From Aphrocallistes beatrix (lineage: Eukaryota; Porifera; Hexactinellida; Sceptrulophora; Aphrocallistidae): 64,000 bases of DNA. Positions 21,594 through 35,496 of this stretch are shown piece after piece. How positions within the stretch are numbered: position 1 is the stretch's first letter; each line of letters opens with the position of its first letter. The notes under the pieces are model-generated. The model did no database searches. It was not told the DNA's origin and saw nothing but the letters and a program-made list of their open reading frames with translations. The stretch spans positions 744,001-808,000 of the forward strand of contig OY725488.1 in NCBI GenBank assembly GCA_963281255.1, read 5' to 3'. Position numbers and translations under genes: made by a program.

Positions 21594-24500
21594 TTACGCA
21601 TCAGTTCCACTGTCAGAATCATCGCCTGACATTCGGTCAGCTCCAAAGTTTATGATGCCCTCCACTACCTGGTAACAAGGATTCTCTTGACTGAATCCTT
21701 GTTCGGCGTAAGACTGTTCGGAGAGGAGCTTTTCTTTTGCTTCCTTTTCGTCATGGATATCATAGGACATTTCAGAAGTGCAGGAGATTTTCGCTTCTGC
21801 AAACCCATTTTCAGTGAATGGATTCATCTTTGACATTCCCACCTTTTGTGAAGTATCTTTTTCAAGTTCATCAATGCCAGCAGGTTCAGTAAACGGATTA
21901 GCACGATCGTTTTCATGAATTTCCATATAAGGATTGTCCTCTGCCATAGGTGGCATTTTCTCCATGCTTTGGTATGGACTTTCTTTAGAAACATGCATTT
22001 TTGAAGTAAAAGTTAGACTAGAATGTCCTTTTTGTAAATCTAGATTGTCCTTGTATTCGTTTTCACTAAATATCACCTCGTAGGGATCTTTAAAATCTGA
22101 TTTTTTACATTCCATATTTTCCGTGTCGAAAAGTGGGTTGACGTAGTCAGACTGTATCACGGGGTTAATGTTGAAGTCATCACGTGTGCGACCTCTTTGC
22201 GACCCATTATTGTTTGGTGGATCTTGCAAGTCACCAGACTTCCGTTTAAGTTTGAATAATTGAGTTCTCACAGATCTGTTTCCAATGACGTAAAAAATGA
22301 AGAAAAATAGTCCTTGCAATGCGTAAGAAATGGGGAAACCCCATTTATAGAATTGGTATGGAAAGAAGAAATTAACAAGGCTCATTCCCCAAGGCACAGT
22401 TGTCACTACTACCATCAACAATAGCCCAAACACAGCACTCCTTGCATCGACATACCATTCTGCTTTAGGTCTCGATGTAGATATTCGACAAATAGTGTAC
22501 AAGGACAGGATTAGGATGACCAGATTCGTTCCTAATATTGGACCTGCTATCAACCAAAAGGTGAGAGTATCCTCAGATAACCAACAGTATTTATTATCTA
22601 CCCCATAATCGGACCACTTAACCCCTGCTACAGGGGCGACAACAATCAAAGGTAACAGCCAGCCACTAACTAACATGATTGGTATTGTACGTCTCAGTTT
22701 CACTTTGGCATGTAACATGTAGATGATTTGTACCGCATTACACAAGGACCAGGACAATGATGCGAATGCGAAGTATTGGAATGCAACCGCGAATATTTTG
22801 CATAAAATCGGAGGTAGCTTTTGAGTACCAAGAACACAGAAAATAAGAGCGAATGTTAGCGCTATTCCCAGATTGAAATGTATCAGGAAGAGATCTTTTT
22901 TCAACAGTGTTTTCCCTAACAGAATCAGCATTAACAAGGATGCGATCATTGAAAGGAGCGAAACCAACGCAAGGGCATACGTTATGATACTGTCTATCAA
23001 ATAATCTTCTTCCTTGAGTGGCAATGGGACTGCTTGGGAGGATAAAAGGATTGCAAAGCTGGTAGCATGACTGCTGGCACAGGTTATCGTGTTGTCCCCC
23101 CTGGTGGCAATATGCATTCCTTCATCACTCCAATTCCCTCCGTTCCATGACGAGCATACTGCCCTGAGTGTGCTATTGTACGGTGGGAATATCCAGTATT
23201 TGAGATTAATAGGATCCGTGAATGTGAGATGATCCTCCATATTGCTCTGTACAGTGATCACTCTGGTACCAATATTGAATGATGAATCAATAAAATGCAT
23301 CCCCATCACTTGCCCAATGTACCGATTGAACACCAGAGCTATAACCGGCGTGTTTCCATTGGCTTTCGAAAACAAAGCAGAAACTTCGCTCTCAGGAATG
23401 TGGACACTATCTGGATAAAGTCCTGTATCTTTTGAAGCCGCAAGATTGTAGTTTGGAATAGAAGCGGATTGTTTGTTAGTAAGAGGCGCTATAAACATCT
23501 GAATGTTTTCATGGTCAAACGTTAAAGGTTCTGTGGTTTTGGATGTGTCAAAGTTTTGTGCATTCAACTTGGCCACTCTTTCAACCAATTCATTGAAGAT
23601 AATCACTTGGGCAGTAGAATCTGTGTTGTGAAATATCTCAAGGTTTCTGGGATTTATGATACGGGAAATCACACATAGAACTGCTCGTGTAATCATTGGA
23701 ACCGTTACAGCTTGCGTAGTTTTATCTTGAAGCTCAATTGACTCAACCAAATTTGTCAACACCTGAGCAATTACAGATATTCCGTAAGGGTAAAACGTAG
23801 GGTTTGAACCTTCGTTGAATTCGCTGTTGTTACATATTATTTCTTCCATTCGATTTGACAGAGTCTCAGCAACAATGGGAGAGAGTTCAGGTGATTGTTT
23901 AGTTTGGTTCTTGAATTCTATTTCTAGTTCTTCAAAGGTTGGACGAGTGCAATTGGAGATGTCCAATTTGCCCCAATTTCCTTCTTTAGTACACATTCTT
24001 GTCGCTATCCCGATTAGGTCTGACTTAGCATCTTTACAAGGCACGGTTACACTCGTACCCTGTTTTGTCTCGTCCCATTTAAATCCTACCAACTCTTGAC
24101 TCTCACAAGTGTTGGCTGTTACCTTAATTTCACAATAAGTGCCCCTGTATTCTTCAGAACAGTCGCATGTATATTCATTGACACCATCGATGCACTCCCC
24201 ATTCTCACAATCATTGTCTTTACAGTCATCAATGTTACTTTCACAATGGTTCCCTTCATAACCGAGCTCACAAGTACAATTGTACACGTTATTCTCCCAC
24301 GAACAAGATCCGTGGACGCAAGGAGACGAGGAACAGGTGTTAAAGTATTGGCAATAAGTTCCATTGTAGTTGGGGAAACAAGAACACGTATACTCTTCAA
24401 GGCCGTCTACGCATGTACCATTTTGACAATTGTGTTGTTCACAATCATTAATATTGTCTTGACAATGCTCTCCTGTAAATCCAGCGTCACAAACGCACAT

Positions 24501-27500
24501 GTATCCATTAATCTGGTCAACACATCTGCCATTTGTACCACAATGGTTTATTTCGCAATCATTTATATTCGTATAACAGACCGGACCTGTGTAACCTGGC
24601 ACACATTGGCAATCATAAGGAATATCCCCACCCGAAAGACATGTTCCGTTGTTATGGCAAGGATTGTGGAAATATTGGTTGTAATAGCTGTAACACTGTA
24701 TCAGCTCTGGTGCTGTTGTTCCGGTGAAGACATCCGAATATGGTCCAGGACCAACTGCAGTGTAACTTCGTACACGGATCTCATACATTGTCCCCACTGC
24801 CAAACCATTCAGCGTTACATTCAGTGCTACTAGACTCGAGTTTTGATAGGATGCAGGATTGCTGTTATTAGTATCTGAGAGTGAGTATGTAACTTCGTAT
24901 GCAATAATGTCTCCGTTGGTTTCACTCTGACTAACTGCATTCCAAGCTACGAAGATGTCAGTGGTGGAAACAGCATCAATTTGTTGAATCCTGGGCGAAC
25001 CTGAAGGAATGGATTCTGGAAGGAGTATGTCTACACTTGGTGAGTTCGGTCCATTTCCGACATTGGTCAACCCACGAACAAACACTGTGTACTGAACATT
25101 CGGATGTAAATCGAGTAACATTCCTGAAGTGGCATTGCCTGGTGTAGTGAGTTTACTCTGAACAACATCGAACTCATTTCCGTAAAATATGATTTCATAA
25201 TTAATGAGATAGCCATTTTGTTCGCGACCAGGGATCGCAATCCAGTTAGCTGATATGGATGTTGGAGATGTGTACTGGGCAGTGAATCCTGTGGGGGCAA
25301 CCGATGGTGTTCCTTCAAAAGTGGTTACAACAAGTGTTGGAGATCGAGGACTGGAACCCTGACTATTTTCAGCCACGACACTTATCTTGTAGTTTTCGAA
25401 GGGTTTCAGATGTCTAAGGATTATTGAAGTTGTGTTTTCTGGTTGAACTATTTTCCCTTCACTGACATCATATTTTCTTCCTTCGAAGTAAACAATGTAA
25501 TTAATGATGATACCGTTCCTATGTGCAGGAGGAACTGCTTCCCAACTGACAAAGATGGATTGGTCAGACAGAGCCATGCCTGTGACATTCTGAGGTGGCT
25601 GAGAAGGAGGGTTGGCAAGGGTAGACACATTTTGTGTATCGCTGTACGGTCCTATTCCGATACTAGTCCTAGCAGCTACACTCCACTGGAACATTGTGAA
25701 CTCCTCCAGACCCGTGATCACGTACTCTGTCGTGTTGGTAACGTAGTTGGAAGATTGGAACCGAATGGAATATTCAATGATGATCCCATTCTGTAGATCG
25801 CTGCTAGGAGGCTGCCATGAGAGAGTGATTGAAGTGGAGGATGGAACAGCTGACAGGGAAGTGGGAGTTCCAGTTGGACTATCTTCCTCGGTGGTGTGAG
25901 CTCTGTAGTCGGATGGACTGGTACCTGCTGCATTGTTTCCGCTCACTGCTAGTGTGTATTCAGTGTAGGGATGCAGGTCGGTGAAGGTAGCAGTCGTTGT
26001 GGGGTGTAGCACAGTTTGTGAAGAGACAAGCAGGTCGTCCTCACTTGTTGAAATGTTGGCTGTGTAGGAGAGGATGGGTCCATTCTGGAAGTGTGCAAGA
26101 ATTGCATTCCATTGTAGGCTAATGCTGTGAGGTGAATTGTCAGAGATCTGTGTGATGTGAGGTGGTTGTGTTGGAGAGGATTGTTGGGTGGAGAAGAAGA
26201 GCTCCGAGGTATATGGACCTGTTCCTTGACTGTTGACTGCAGCTACAATGAGTGAGTAACGAGTGTTAGGAGTTAGACTATCGAGGAGAGTGTGAGAAGT
26301 GGTGGCTGTCTCGATGAAGGAAGTGGATGTGAGAGTATTGGTGACATTGAGAGTGTAACTTTGTAACGGTCCGTTGAGTGAATCATCCATCGGACTTCTC
26401 CATGAGACGTTAGCAGAGTTGTGAGTGACAGATATGAGTGTGAGGTGTGTGGGTGGAGCTGATGGCATTGCTTGTCTGGTGGTAACTGTGACAGAGGAGG
26501 TGTAAGGCCCTGCTCCGACACTGTTTTCCGCTCTGACCTGAACCGAGTAGCGAGTGTAGGGATGGAGAGCATTGATGGTGTGAATAGTCTGTGAGGTGGC
26601 ATAGGTGGTGTTTGAAAGTGTAGATGAGGATGGTGACAAGACGATCTGGTATTGAGTAATGGGTCCATTCTGATCTATGGCAGATGGTGGGTTCCATGTA
26701 ACCTGTATTTGTGTGCTAGTTAAACTTAACGCTTGTAGGTTAGTGGGTGCACTGGATGGTTCGGATGGTTGGGTTGTGACTGTGATTTCTGAAGAGTAAG
26801 GACCAGGACCAATGGAAGTATAAGCTCTTACTTTGAATTGGAATTCTGCATATTCTTGCAAGTTTTCGATGGTAATGGTATTTTGTGATGCTGACACATT
26901 AGCTACTTTTTGCTCGATGGATAAGAAATCAGATGTGGAATAATATTCTATTTCGTAATACCTTAGTATTCCATTCTGATATTGGATAGGTGGTGGATTC
27001 CAGTGCAGAGTAATGGTCGTTTCGGTGGAATTTGCGGTCAGGTTCATTGGGGCGGCTCCAGTTGCAGCTTCTAACGTTATTATTGTAACAATGGTTGTGA
27101 ATGGTCCAAATCCAATAGCGTTCATCGCTCTCAGCTTGATGTTGTAAGCGTGTGACTCTTCAAGATTTTCAAAAGTATAGGAAAGCATATTTTCGTTTAG
27201 CCTTGTTTTATATTCATTTGTGTCGTGCTGTTGTCCAACTGCGATAACTTCGTAGCCAGTAAGTATCCCATTTCGAAGTGGGAGAATCGGAGCTTCCCAG
27301 GAAAGAGTTATGGTGTTAGCAGTTATGGCTTGTATCTGTACATTGGTTGGAACGCCTGTTGGAATTGTCTCAGAGGTGAAATTCATCCACTGGATACATG
27401 GTCCTATGGAAATAGTCATAGCACAGACTTGAATGCTGTATTCTGCTCCTTCCTCTAAATCTGTTAGCGTAGCTGTGTTGTTAGTGGTCGTAATAACTGT

Positions 27501-30500
27501 TACACTTGTATCAACTGCCGTTCCTTGGTATGTTATTTGATATCCAACAATGATCCCATTTTGCAGTGAAGGATCTGGAGCGTCCCAGCTGAAACTTAAT
27601 GTATTCGAAGAAATAACGGCCTGTATATTTCGGGGAGGACCGGTGGGAGCGGCTTGTTGAGTTGAAACCGTTAACGGCGGAGAGTAAGGACCGGTTCCAG
27701 GTTGAGTAGTTGCTCTTACTTTGACAATATAGTTAGTGTATGGGTGTAGGTTAGTGAATGAATAAGTTTGTCTTGGAGCTGTAACAGATACGTCATCCTG
27801 ATAGGAATTGTCCTCTGAAACTAGGTTGAGATCGAATCCAGTGAGCACGCCGTTTTGATCAGCCAAAGCGGGGTCGTTCCAATTGACCGTAATTTGGGTA
27901 TCAGAGTCAGAGATCAAATTGACTCTTTCGGGAGCTGCGGTTGGTCTACTTTCAAGTGTTTTAATCAATATCACAGTCGAATAAGGCCCTGCTCCGAATG
28001 ATGTGAATGCACGCACCCGAATTTGGTATATTTCATTTACATGAAGGTTACTGAGAACTGCCATTAACCCAGTCTCGTAAATGCTGTAGTTTGAACTCGC
28101 ATCTAGGGTTGTTCCTTCGTACGACAGTTCATATTGGGTAATTTCGCCGTTATGATCTGGTGCAGGTGGAGCGTTCCATGAAACAAATATTGATGTCTGG
28201 GTTGAATTTCCGCGGAGATTCTGGGGAGCAGAAGAAGGTGCACCCCCATTAGTTAATACTGTATAATTCTTAGTAAATGGTCCACTCCCTGCTTTATTTT
28301 CCGCAGAAATACTAATGTCATAGTATTGACCTTCTTCCAAGTTATTAATGATAAAAGATCTCAAGTTAGGACCAACGTTATGTCGATATACAGATGAATC
28401 ATGACCTTTCCCGATTGTGATGATAGTGTAACCTGTTATTATTCCATTTCTGTAAAATGTCTCCGGAGGCTCCCATGAAATCAACAGTGATGTAGAACCG
28501 CTTGCATTAACCGTAACATTTTGGGGAGACTTGCTCGGTGGAATTGGGATGGTGGAATTAGTAAATGTCAAACAAGGACCAACCCCCACAAATGTATATG
28601 CGCACAGAGATATTTGATAGTCGTTTCCTGGATGGAGATTTTCGAGGAGGGATGCAATACTGTTGGTTGTCAAATTTTTCATTTCAGTATCGACCTCCAA
28701 TCCTCTGTACATAACTAGGTAGCCAGTGATTACTCCATTTTGTTCTGAAGCAACGGGTGCCTGCCATTGTAAAGCAATACTTCTCATGAAACGCGTTGTC
28801 TCAACCCTCAGTGGCGTACCAGAAGGAGCAGCTTGGTGGGTCTCGACTGTGATGGCGGTAGAATACGGTCCGAGACCGGGGCTTGTCTCAGCTTGAACTT
28901 GAACACTGTAGTTAATATAGGGATGCAGATTCATGAAAAGATGATTGGAATCGGTTGCACCAACTGAAACCCTTTGACTGAATGCATTAGAATCGGACGT
29001 TATCAATATTTGAAAACCAGTCAGAACTCCGTTTTGATCGTTTATTGGTGGGCTTAGCCAGCTCAAACTAATTTCTGTGGAAGAAACTGCATTCGATTGT
29101 ACACTGCGGGGAGGTGCTGATGGCGCATCCTGGAGTGTCCTGATTGCGAGCTGAGAAGAGAAAGGGCCTGGACCTATCGCAGTGAATGCTCGAATTCGGA
29201 TTCGATAGAACTCGTATTGCTCGAGGTTGGAGATATTGGTTGTCAATGCTTGCGCATAAAATGAACCATTGTTCTGGTCAATATTCGTACCTGAATATTC
29301 AATTTCGTATTCCGTTATGTTACCATTTTGTTCTGCGACACGGGGCGGATTCCACAACAGGGATATCCAAGTTCTGCCTTGGAGTGCTTGGAAACCTTCT
29401 GGGGGCGTTCCAGGTTCAGATTCTCTCGTCGATATGATAATTAGATTAGTTGCTGGGCCTAATCCTACGCTGTTTCGGGACTTGATGGCAACTTGATAAG
29501 AATGACCTTTTTCAAGACGATAAATTGTATGTGAACGAATCGTCCCAGTGACGTTGATCAAGTAAGCGCTGGTGTCATACGCTCTACCCACGAGTTCAAT
29601 CTGGTAGCCCGTAATTATTCCATTTTGATTTTCTGCGCTTGGTGCTTGCCAAGTTAGAGATATCGAGGTGGGGCTATTTGATCGGGCAACGAAATCTCTA
29701 GGTGAACCATTTGGAGCAATCTCAATCGTACTACTTGTTGTTACTACTGATGGACCATTTCCTGCGCTATTTTGAGCCCAAATATCAATTGTGTATTCGG
29801 AACCTTCTTCAAGGTTACTGAGGGTAACATAGGAATTCACAGTATCTATAACCATCACCTGAGTGTCAACACTTACTCCTCTATACGACAGTCTATATCC
29901 CGATATGACACCGTTTTGATCCATGAGTGGAGGAGGATCCCAGCTAAGAGTCAAGCTCGTAGTCTGCACGCTAGTGAATTGGATATTCTGAGGGATACCA
30001 GCAGGAACTGATTCCTGTGTTGTGACGGTGAGGATGTTAGAAGAAGGCCCTCCTCCCACACTCGTGTACATGCTAGCCTCAATATTGTAAGAAACACCCT
30101 CTTGCAGTGGACTCAGTACGCTAGTGACAGGTGACAGGTAATTTCCACTAGACGGTGCCACTCTCAAATTTGTTGTAGTGTCAACATTGATCCCAGTGAA
30201 TGACACGCTGTAGTATATGATGACACCGTTGATAAGAGCCGTGTTGGTGGGTGGCTGGAGTGTGAGTGTGATGGAAGTGGATGTTTTGCTAGCGACAGCC
30301 ATAACTGGAGCAGCTGTTGGTATACTTTCATAGGTGCGAACAGCACTGGACCTGTTGGTGTAGGGTCCTCTTCCCACCGAAGTAGAAGCTGCGACACTTA
30401 ACCAGTACTCTGTGTAGGCGGATAATCCTGTCAATGTATAGGAAGTGATGGATGCAGAGACGGATATTGAAGTTCCTCTCCCATTTAACTGATCAGAGCT

Positions 30501-33500
30501 TGAGGTGGCGTAGAGAATGGTGTATGTTAGGAGAATGCCATTCTGATCTTCCAATGACGGAGCAGACCACGAAACATGGATTTGTGATGAACTCTGGACG
30601 GAAGGAGTGAGTGTACTTGGACCTGAACTCGGTATGTCTTCATTCGTTCTTATTGTCACGTAATTCGAATCGATTGAAGTTGCACTGCTAACAGCTCGAA
30701 TAAAGAACCGATAGTTCCTGTAAGGAAGAAGTCCGTTTATCGTAGCTGTTAAGGAAACCGATGTCGTTTGATAAATATTAACATTAAGAATCGAAAATGC
30801 AAGGTCGCGACTATAGAGATAATGGTTTACGGTGGTTGATTGTGAAGAGGGAGAAAAGGTCGTAGTCCAACTAAATCGTACAGAAGTGCTGGATATTACA
30901 CTTCCTGATGCGCTAACTGAGAATCCGACGAGTGTACACCCATAAGTACTGGACTTGTAGTAACCGCCGTTACAACTGCAGGTATAACTGCCTATGTTGT
31001 TAGTGCATCCCTGAACGCATCGATCGGTATTAAGGGAACATTCATTTATATCATTACACGACGTTCCTGATGCCAGCTGATATCCCGTTCCACATGTGCA
31101 GAAGTAGGAACCAGCTGTGTTATGGCAATTCTGACTACATCCACCGTTAGAAGTACTACACTCGTCTATGTCAACGCATTGACCGAGCGAACTCCTCGTA
31201 TAACCAGTTTTACAAACGCATGCATAACTCCCGGGCGAATTAGCACATTCCTCATTCGTAAGAACACAGGGTGAAGTGGCACACTCATTGATATCTTGAC
31301 AATTTGTCCCAACTCGGCTGTATCCTGTAATGCATGTGCACGTGTAGCTACCTGCGTTGTTGTTGCAGTTCTCCAAGGATGTACAAGGAGAATTATTGCA
31401 CTCGTTAATATCTAAAAAGAGAGATTATGATATAATGTAGAAGACAAATTGGATTATTATATTATCATTCAGTTATCAAAACGAAATCTATTAACATAAA
31501 CTGTATCTAAGATCGCATTTAGTAGTGTGATATTTTTCGATTAATCAACAAATGAAAATATTCGAAAAGTGAAATTTAACTATTTTGTTAGGTCTTCAAG
31601 GATTTTTTTATTTGTTTTACATATTCATATTCATCTATATACATATTCATTCATATTCATAAATTGAACACTTGTTTGTGTTTATGCAGGTAGTTAAACT
31701 AACTTACCGGTAGGGCAGTATGTCCCAGTCCATCCTGGATTGCAATTGCATCTCGTACTTCCCGATCCACAAGTAGCCCCATTATAACAAGTGTAGTAGA
31801 CCGTAGCAGTGTATGATACTCGAACATAGTAAGTTGTTCCAACCGTTCGATATCTAAATTGAAAAAGTTAATTATTATCATTGTTTACCAAATGGTTGGA
31901 AACTTTTTTCAATTTCGAAGTGATGATATTTGTAACTCATAATATATGAGTTATGCCAGATAGATTTGGATCAGGTTTTGCACAGGGGATGAAAGATTCA
32001 CGAACGGAATGGATAAATGGAATTCAATTCATCTCAAATCGACGCGCATTCAGTTCGTTCAGATGGGTGGGTTGCTCCATCCCGTTTATGATCGCTGTTC
32101 AATCCATCTAAGCTGCTATTTAAGTTCAAGGTTAAGAACTATTTATTGAAATTATAATTTCATGGACGCGAAGATGTCGGCAGATCTTCTTGAAGCCCTG
32201 GTGGTGAGTAAGTACAACAAGCAGACATGAGTCCACGAGGGATGTCTAAAATTAGCACTCTTAGTGATTTATTTCCATTTTATGAATCAATATTTAGCAC
32301 TTATCATCATTCAGTTTAGTTTGTTCAGTTCGTTCAACTGCCGTTCGGCAACCGTTGGCATTCGTTCAATTCGTTCAGTGTAAATCCCTTAAAAGCTTCA
32401 CGTTCAGTTCGTTCAGTTCAAGTTGAACCTTTCATTCCCTGAGTCACGAGACAAATTTCATACGGAGTTCAGATTGCTGCATATGATGATCTTATGATGA
32501 CTGTACCAATATTGTAGACAAATGTTCCTTTCATAAAGATTTTAAATTTCTATTTTGAATTGTTCTCAGCAACAGAATGAAATCAAAAAAGCCATTATTT
32601 AGTGGTACGTAGTTCTAAACACTTTCCAGAAAACGCTTCTACCGTCGAAGATAACCAATTAATTATTTGTACTTACGAAATTCTATATTAATACATATAC
32701 AAGTATTTTCTAAAATTTTATAAATTTCAATTTCAAATTCACAAGCGCGTTTCGCTTGCTTGCGATGCGAGCGGCTGGTGAACACAAAGTGTCCGCCAGA
32801 GGCGCCTAGGCTCACATTGATTAATTATAAGGTAGATAACAATACGTTTGTCTTGCTGTTATAATCACTCGAAAAATCACCAAATTTGTCAATTTTTCGA
32901 TTTCTGATGCGTAATGATGACGTCATAACAGAGTGATGAGTCATCATATTTGGATGAGAGTTGTATCATATGTGAGATATATTAATATACACATTATATA
33001 TATATAGTATATATATTAATCGAGTTTTATTAATAGTAAGGATATGTAACAATGACATCATCATTTAATGAAGTTATAAGATCTATTCATTCGCGCAAGT
33101 TTTCAAATATTTAAAACTAGCTGTATAGTAAGTATCTCAGCTAAGATATGCACCTACGTCTCTTCGATGAGCACATTCTCGAAAATTTGTACATTTAATA
33201 CTGTACCAAAGCGAGAGAAAAAATAATATAACCATTTCTAATAGTTACCTTGCAACACTCCTTGATCTTTTACAAAGATTGAACCAACAAGTGTAATAGT
33301 ATTGTGTGATGTAATATTTTTGCCGAGAATAACTGGTCCTTGCATCACTCCGATACCTTGTGACAGTGTAAGAACATGTTCGGGTTGATCTTTTAGCTAT
33401 GTCATGTCCGATTTCTTGATTCATAGTTTCATCACCTGTTATATAAAAGAACGTTATTCCATTCTCCAAATTTGCGAACTTCATGTACGTTTTGATATTG

Positions 33501-34045
33501 ACAACACATCGATCATGGACAGATCAATGCTCAGATTTTAAAAATAACTTTTCTTGATATTAAAAAGCATTTCTAGTAATGAAGTTTCCTTACATCGCTT
33601 CTCCATTTTAATTTTCACCAAATACGTATAAATTATTTAACCTAGTTTCCCATATTATAATTTATTTTTTAAACGTTACGGAGCTGAATAATAACGATGA
33701 CTGAGCATTTAAGATTATGATGCTACTTTCAGTTTGTGAGGAATGATAATATACACCTGCGATTCAAATATGAAACTCTTAATGCGAAATCTTGCATTTA
33801 ATGTATATTTAGCTTACCAGATGAAAGTACTTTTAAATCTGTTTCGTCATGGGTTGATCCCTATACGGAGCCATAATATAAATATGGTGATAGATTTTAG
33901 AAACATAATATACTCATTTACTATCATCAATTTGAATAAGTTAAAATAAATTCCGAGTATGTAGTATACTTATTCATAATGGTGACCTTACCCATACAAT
34001 TCCGATTAGAACAAATATTGTAATGAGATGAATGACCAATTTCAT
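21594..34045 (-). CDS. Giant adhesion GPCR: EGF, 21 FN3, 5 EGF, HRM/GAIN/GPS, 7TM
   Basis: The main exon 21594-31411 (about 3270 residues) is preceded by an EGF-type exon at 31708-31853 whose last bases join in frame. From the N-terminus the main exon encodes four calcium-binding EGFs (30940-31411), 21 FN3 domains (about 24710-30930), five EGFs (about 24115-24700), an HRM-like domain (CTKEGNWGKLDISNC, about 23940-24105), a GAIN-like region, a GPS (CSSWNGGNW..CASSHATSFAIL, about 23040-23150), seven hydrophobic spans (about 22250-23000) and a cytoplasmic tail of about 220 residues. Family-B2 hallmarks are the TM3 segment CKIFAVAFQYF with SWSLCNAVQIIYM, and KYCWLSEDTLTFWL before TM5. The tail has NPLF, NPYM, two NPFTE and NPCYQ motifs. 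A signal-peptide-like exon, MKLVIHLITIFVLIGIVW with a GTAAGG donor, lies at 33992-34045. The exon joining it (about 33240-33400) is unresolved because reading frames do not connect simply. No DSL domain was found. Confidence 0.88.
32738..33010. repeat. Dispersed repeat family copy 2, inside an intron
   Basis: Within the 5' intron of the adhesion GPCR. It starts with CAAGCGCGTTTCGCTTGCTT, passes GGCGCCTAGGCTCACATTGA and TGATGCGTAATGATGACGTC, and ends in TA-rich sequence at about 33000. It is a close relative, in the same orientation, of the copy at 36160. Confidence 0.8.
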
Positions 34046-34133
34046 CTCTAAACTGATTATCTAAAAAGAGAAAAATATATAATACAAAGGTAACTAGATT
34101 GATTGTTGCCCTGAGAAGAGGGATACTTTAGTG

Positions 34134-34260
34134 CAGTGGTTCCCAACCTGGGATCCGTAGATCCCTTAGTGGTCTACGAAATATATCAGGGGGGTCTGCA
34201 GGATTCGAAATTTTGTATAACGGTTAATGGGAAGGGGTCCAGGGTCAAAAGAGGTTGATA
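34134..34260 (+). mobile_element. hAT-type transposon terminus fragment
   Basis: Begins CAGTGGTTCCCAACCTGGGA, followed by a GATCCGTAGATCCC palindrome. This is the classic terminal sequence style of non-autonomous hAT elements in animal genomes. I could not find the opposite end or an 8-bp duplication, so the 3' boundary given is approximate. Confidence 0.55.
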
Positions 34261-35332
34261 AAGAAGAAGTTGATTTTAAAAAAAGAATTTTTTCTGTCTA
34301 TTTCTAACAGAATATATTTGTTTGTTTTTTAACTAGCAAGATTACTAAATATGGGGGACACAGCGTCCGCAGGCCTCGCAGCGCAAGCGAGCGAAGCGGC
34401 TTGTATTGAATTAAAACCCATACTAATCCTACGCAAAATTTGCTATCAACTCATTAGTTTAAATTACAGATTGAAAATCCTTTGACTGAACTCACTTGTT
34501 TCGTATCAGAATAGCGAAATTCTCTTTAGAATGAGCTGAATAAATCGTGGTTGAAATGTTTGAAAATTCTGTTTTGATGTTACAGTATTGCGAGGTCTGT
34601 AGATAATTGAAATTCCCATTTGCCTATAGGTATATATATCCGTGTCAGATATCAATTCATAAGTTTGAAGAAAGCTTGTTTAAGGCGTGGTTCATGAACT
34701 AATCGGATTACAAGGTCAAGGTGCTTCTGTAAATTCACCATAGAGCATAACTGCTAGGAAGTTGGGTATTGTTACAAAGTGAGCTAGATTCTTTGATGCC
34801 ACATGCTCACAATACTTTCTCCTCCCATTCTTTCTTGAGATTCTTGAACAAATTCCCTGGCACAGTACATACGTACATAATCTAGTTTGAAAGGTAAGGT
34901 AAACCCACGCGTCTCGATTATTCATTTGAGATATAGAAGCTTTTAGCTGTAATATCTAATACTATGGTCAATTTCTTGGTATCTATAATTGGTAGTCAGC
35001 ATTTATAAACTCACTAACTTTCATTTGCGGGAGGTTTCGAGTGTTTGAATTGTGACACAAGTTAATTAGTTCAACTTCAGATAAAATTAGGTTTAGAAAC
35101 GCGAGAGGAGATGATACAATAAGTTTATGCACTTCCAATGCAAGGAATGATAAATCCGGCGACACTTTACATTGAGCATTTAGAACTTTCACTGAAAGTT
35201 GATTCTTTTCAATTATATTAGGACAATCTAAGCTATAGTAAAATGCAGTGATAATCTTAAATCATTGTGAGATAAACCAAAGAAGAACACAAGCATGATG
35301 TGGAAGCTAGATTATAAAACCGCAAATTCTAA

Positions 35333-35410
35333 CGAGCCCTTTGGGCTCGGTCGCTTTGCGACCTTTGTTTGTTCGCTTCGGCAGCTTTGCAGCCTCACTA
35401 CGGCACATTC
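35333..35410. repeat. Cluster of short perfect hairpins with TTT loops
   Basis: Consecutive palindromes GAGCCC-TTT-GGGCTC and GGTCGC-TTT-GCGACC are followed by a related run GTTCGCTTCGGCAGCTTTGC. GC content is far above the surroundings. Related GC-rich words occur at 8400, 32740, 34370, 36170 and 49808. Confidence 0.7.
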
Positions 35411-35496
35411 GGGCATTTGGATACTGTTGTATGGTGCAGATAATAATTTCTCTACACTTTGAGTCCAAAATCTTCAAAGACTTGATACCTTCCTAT

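Noticed and set aside
24096-24833. A 245-codon plus-strand open frame
   Set aside because: It lies antisense to the EGF block of the adhesion GPCR. Cys-rich EGF codons give open complementary frames, and the product shows no motif.
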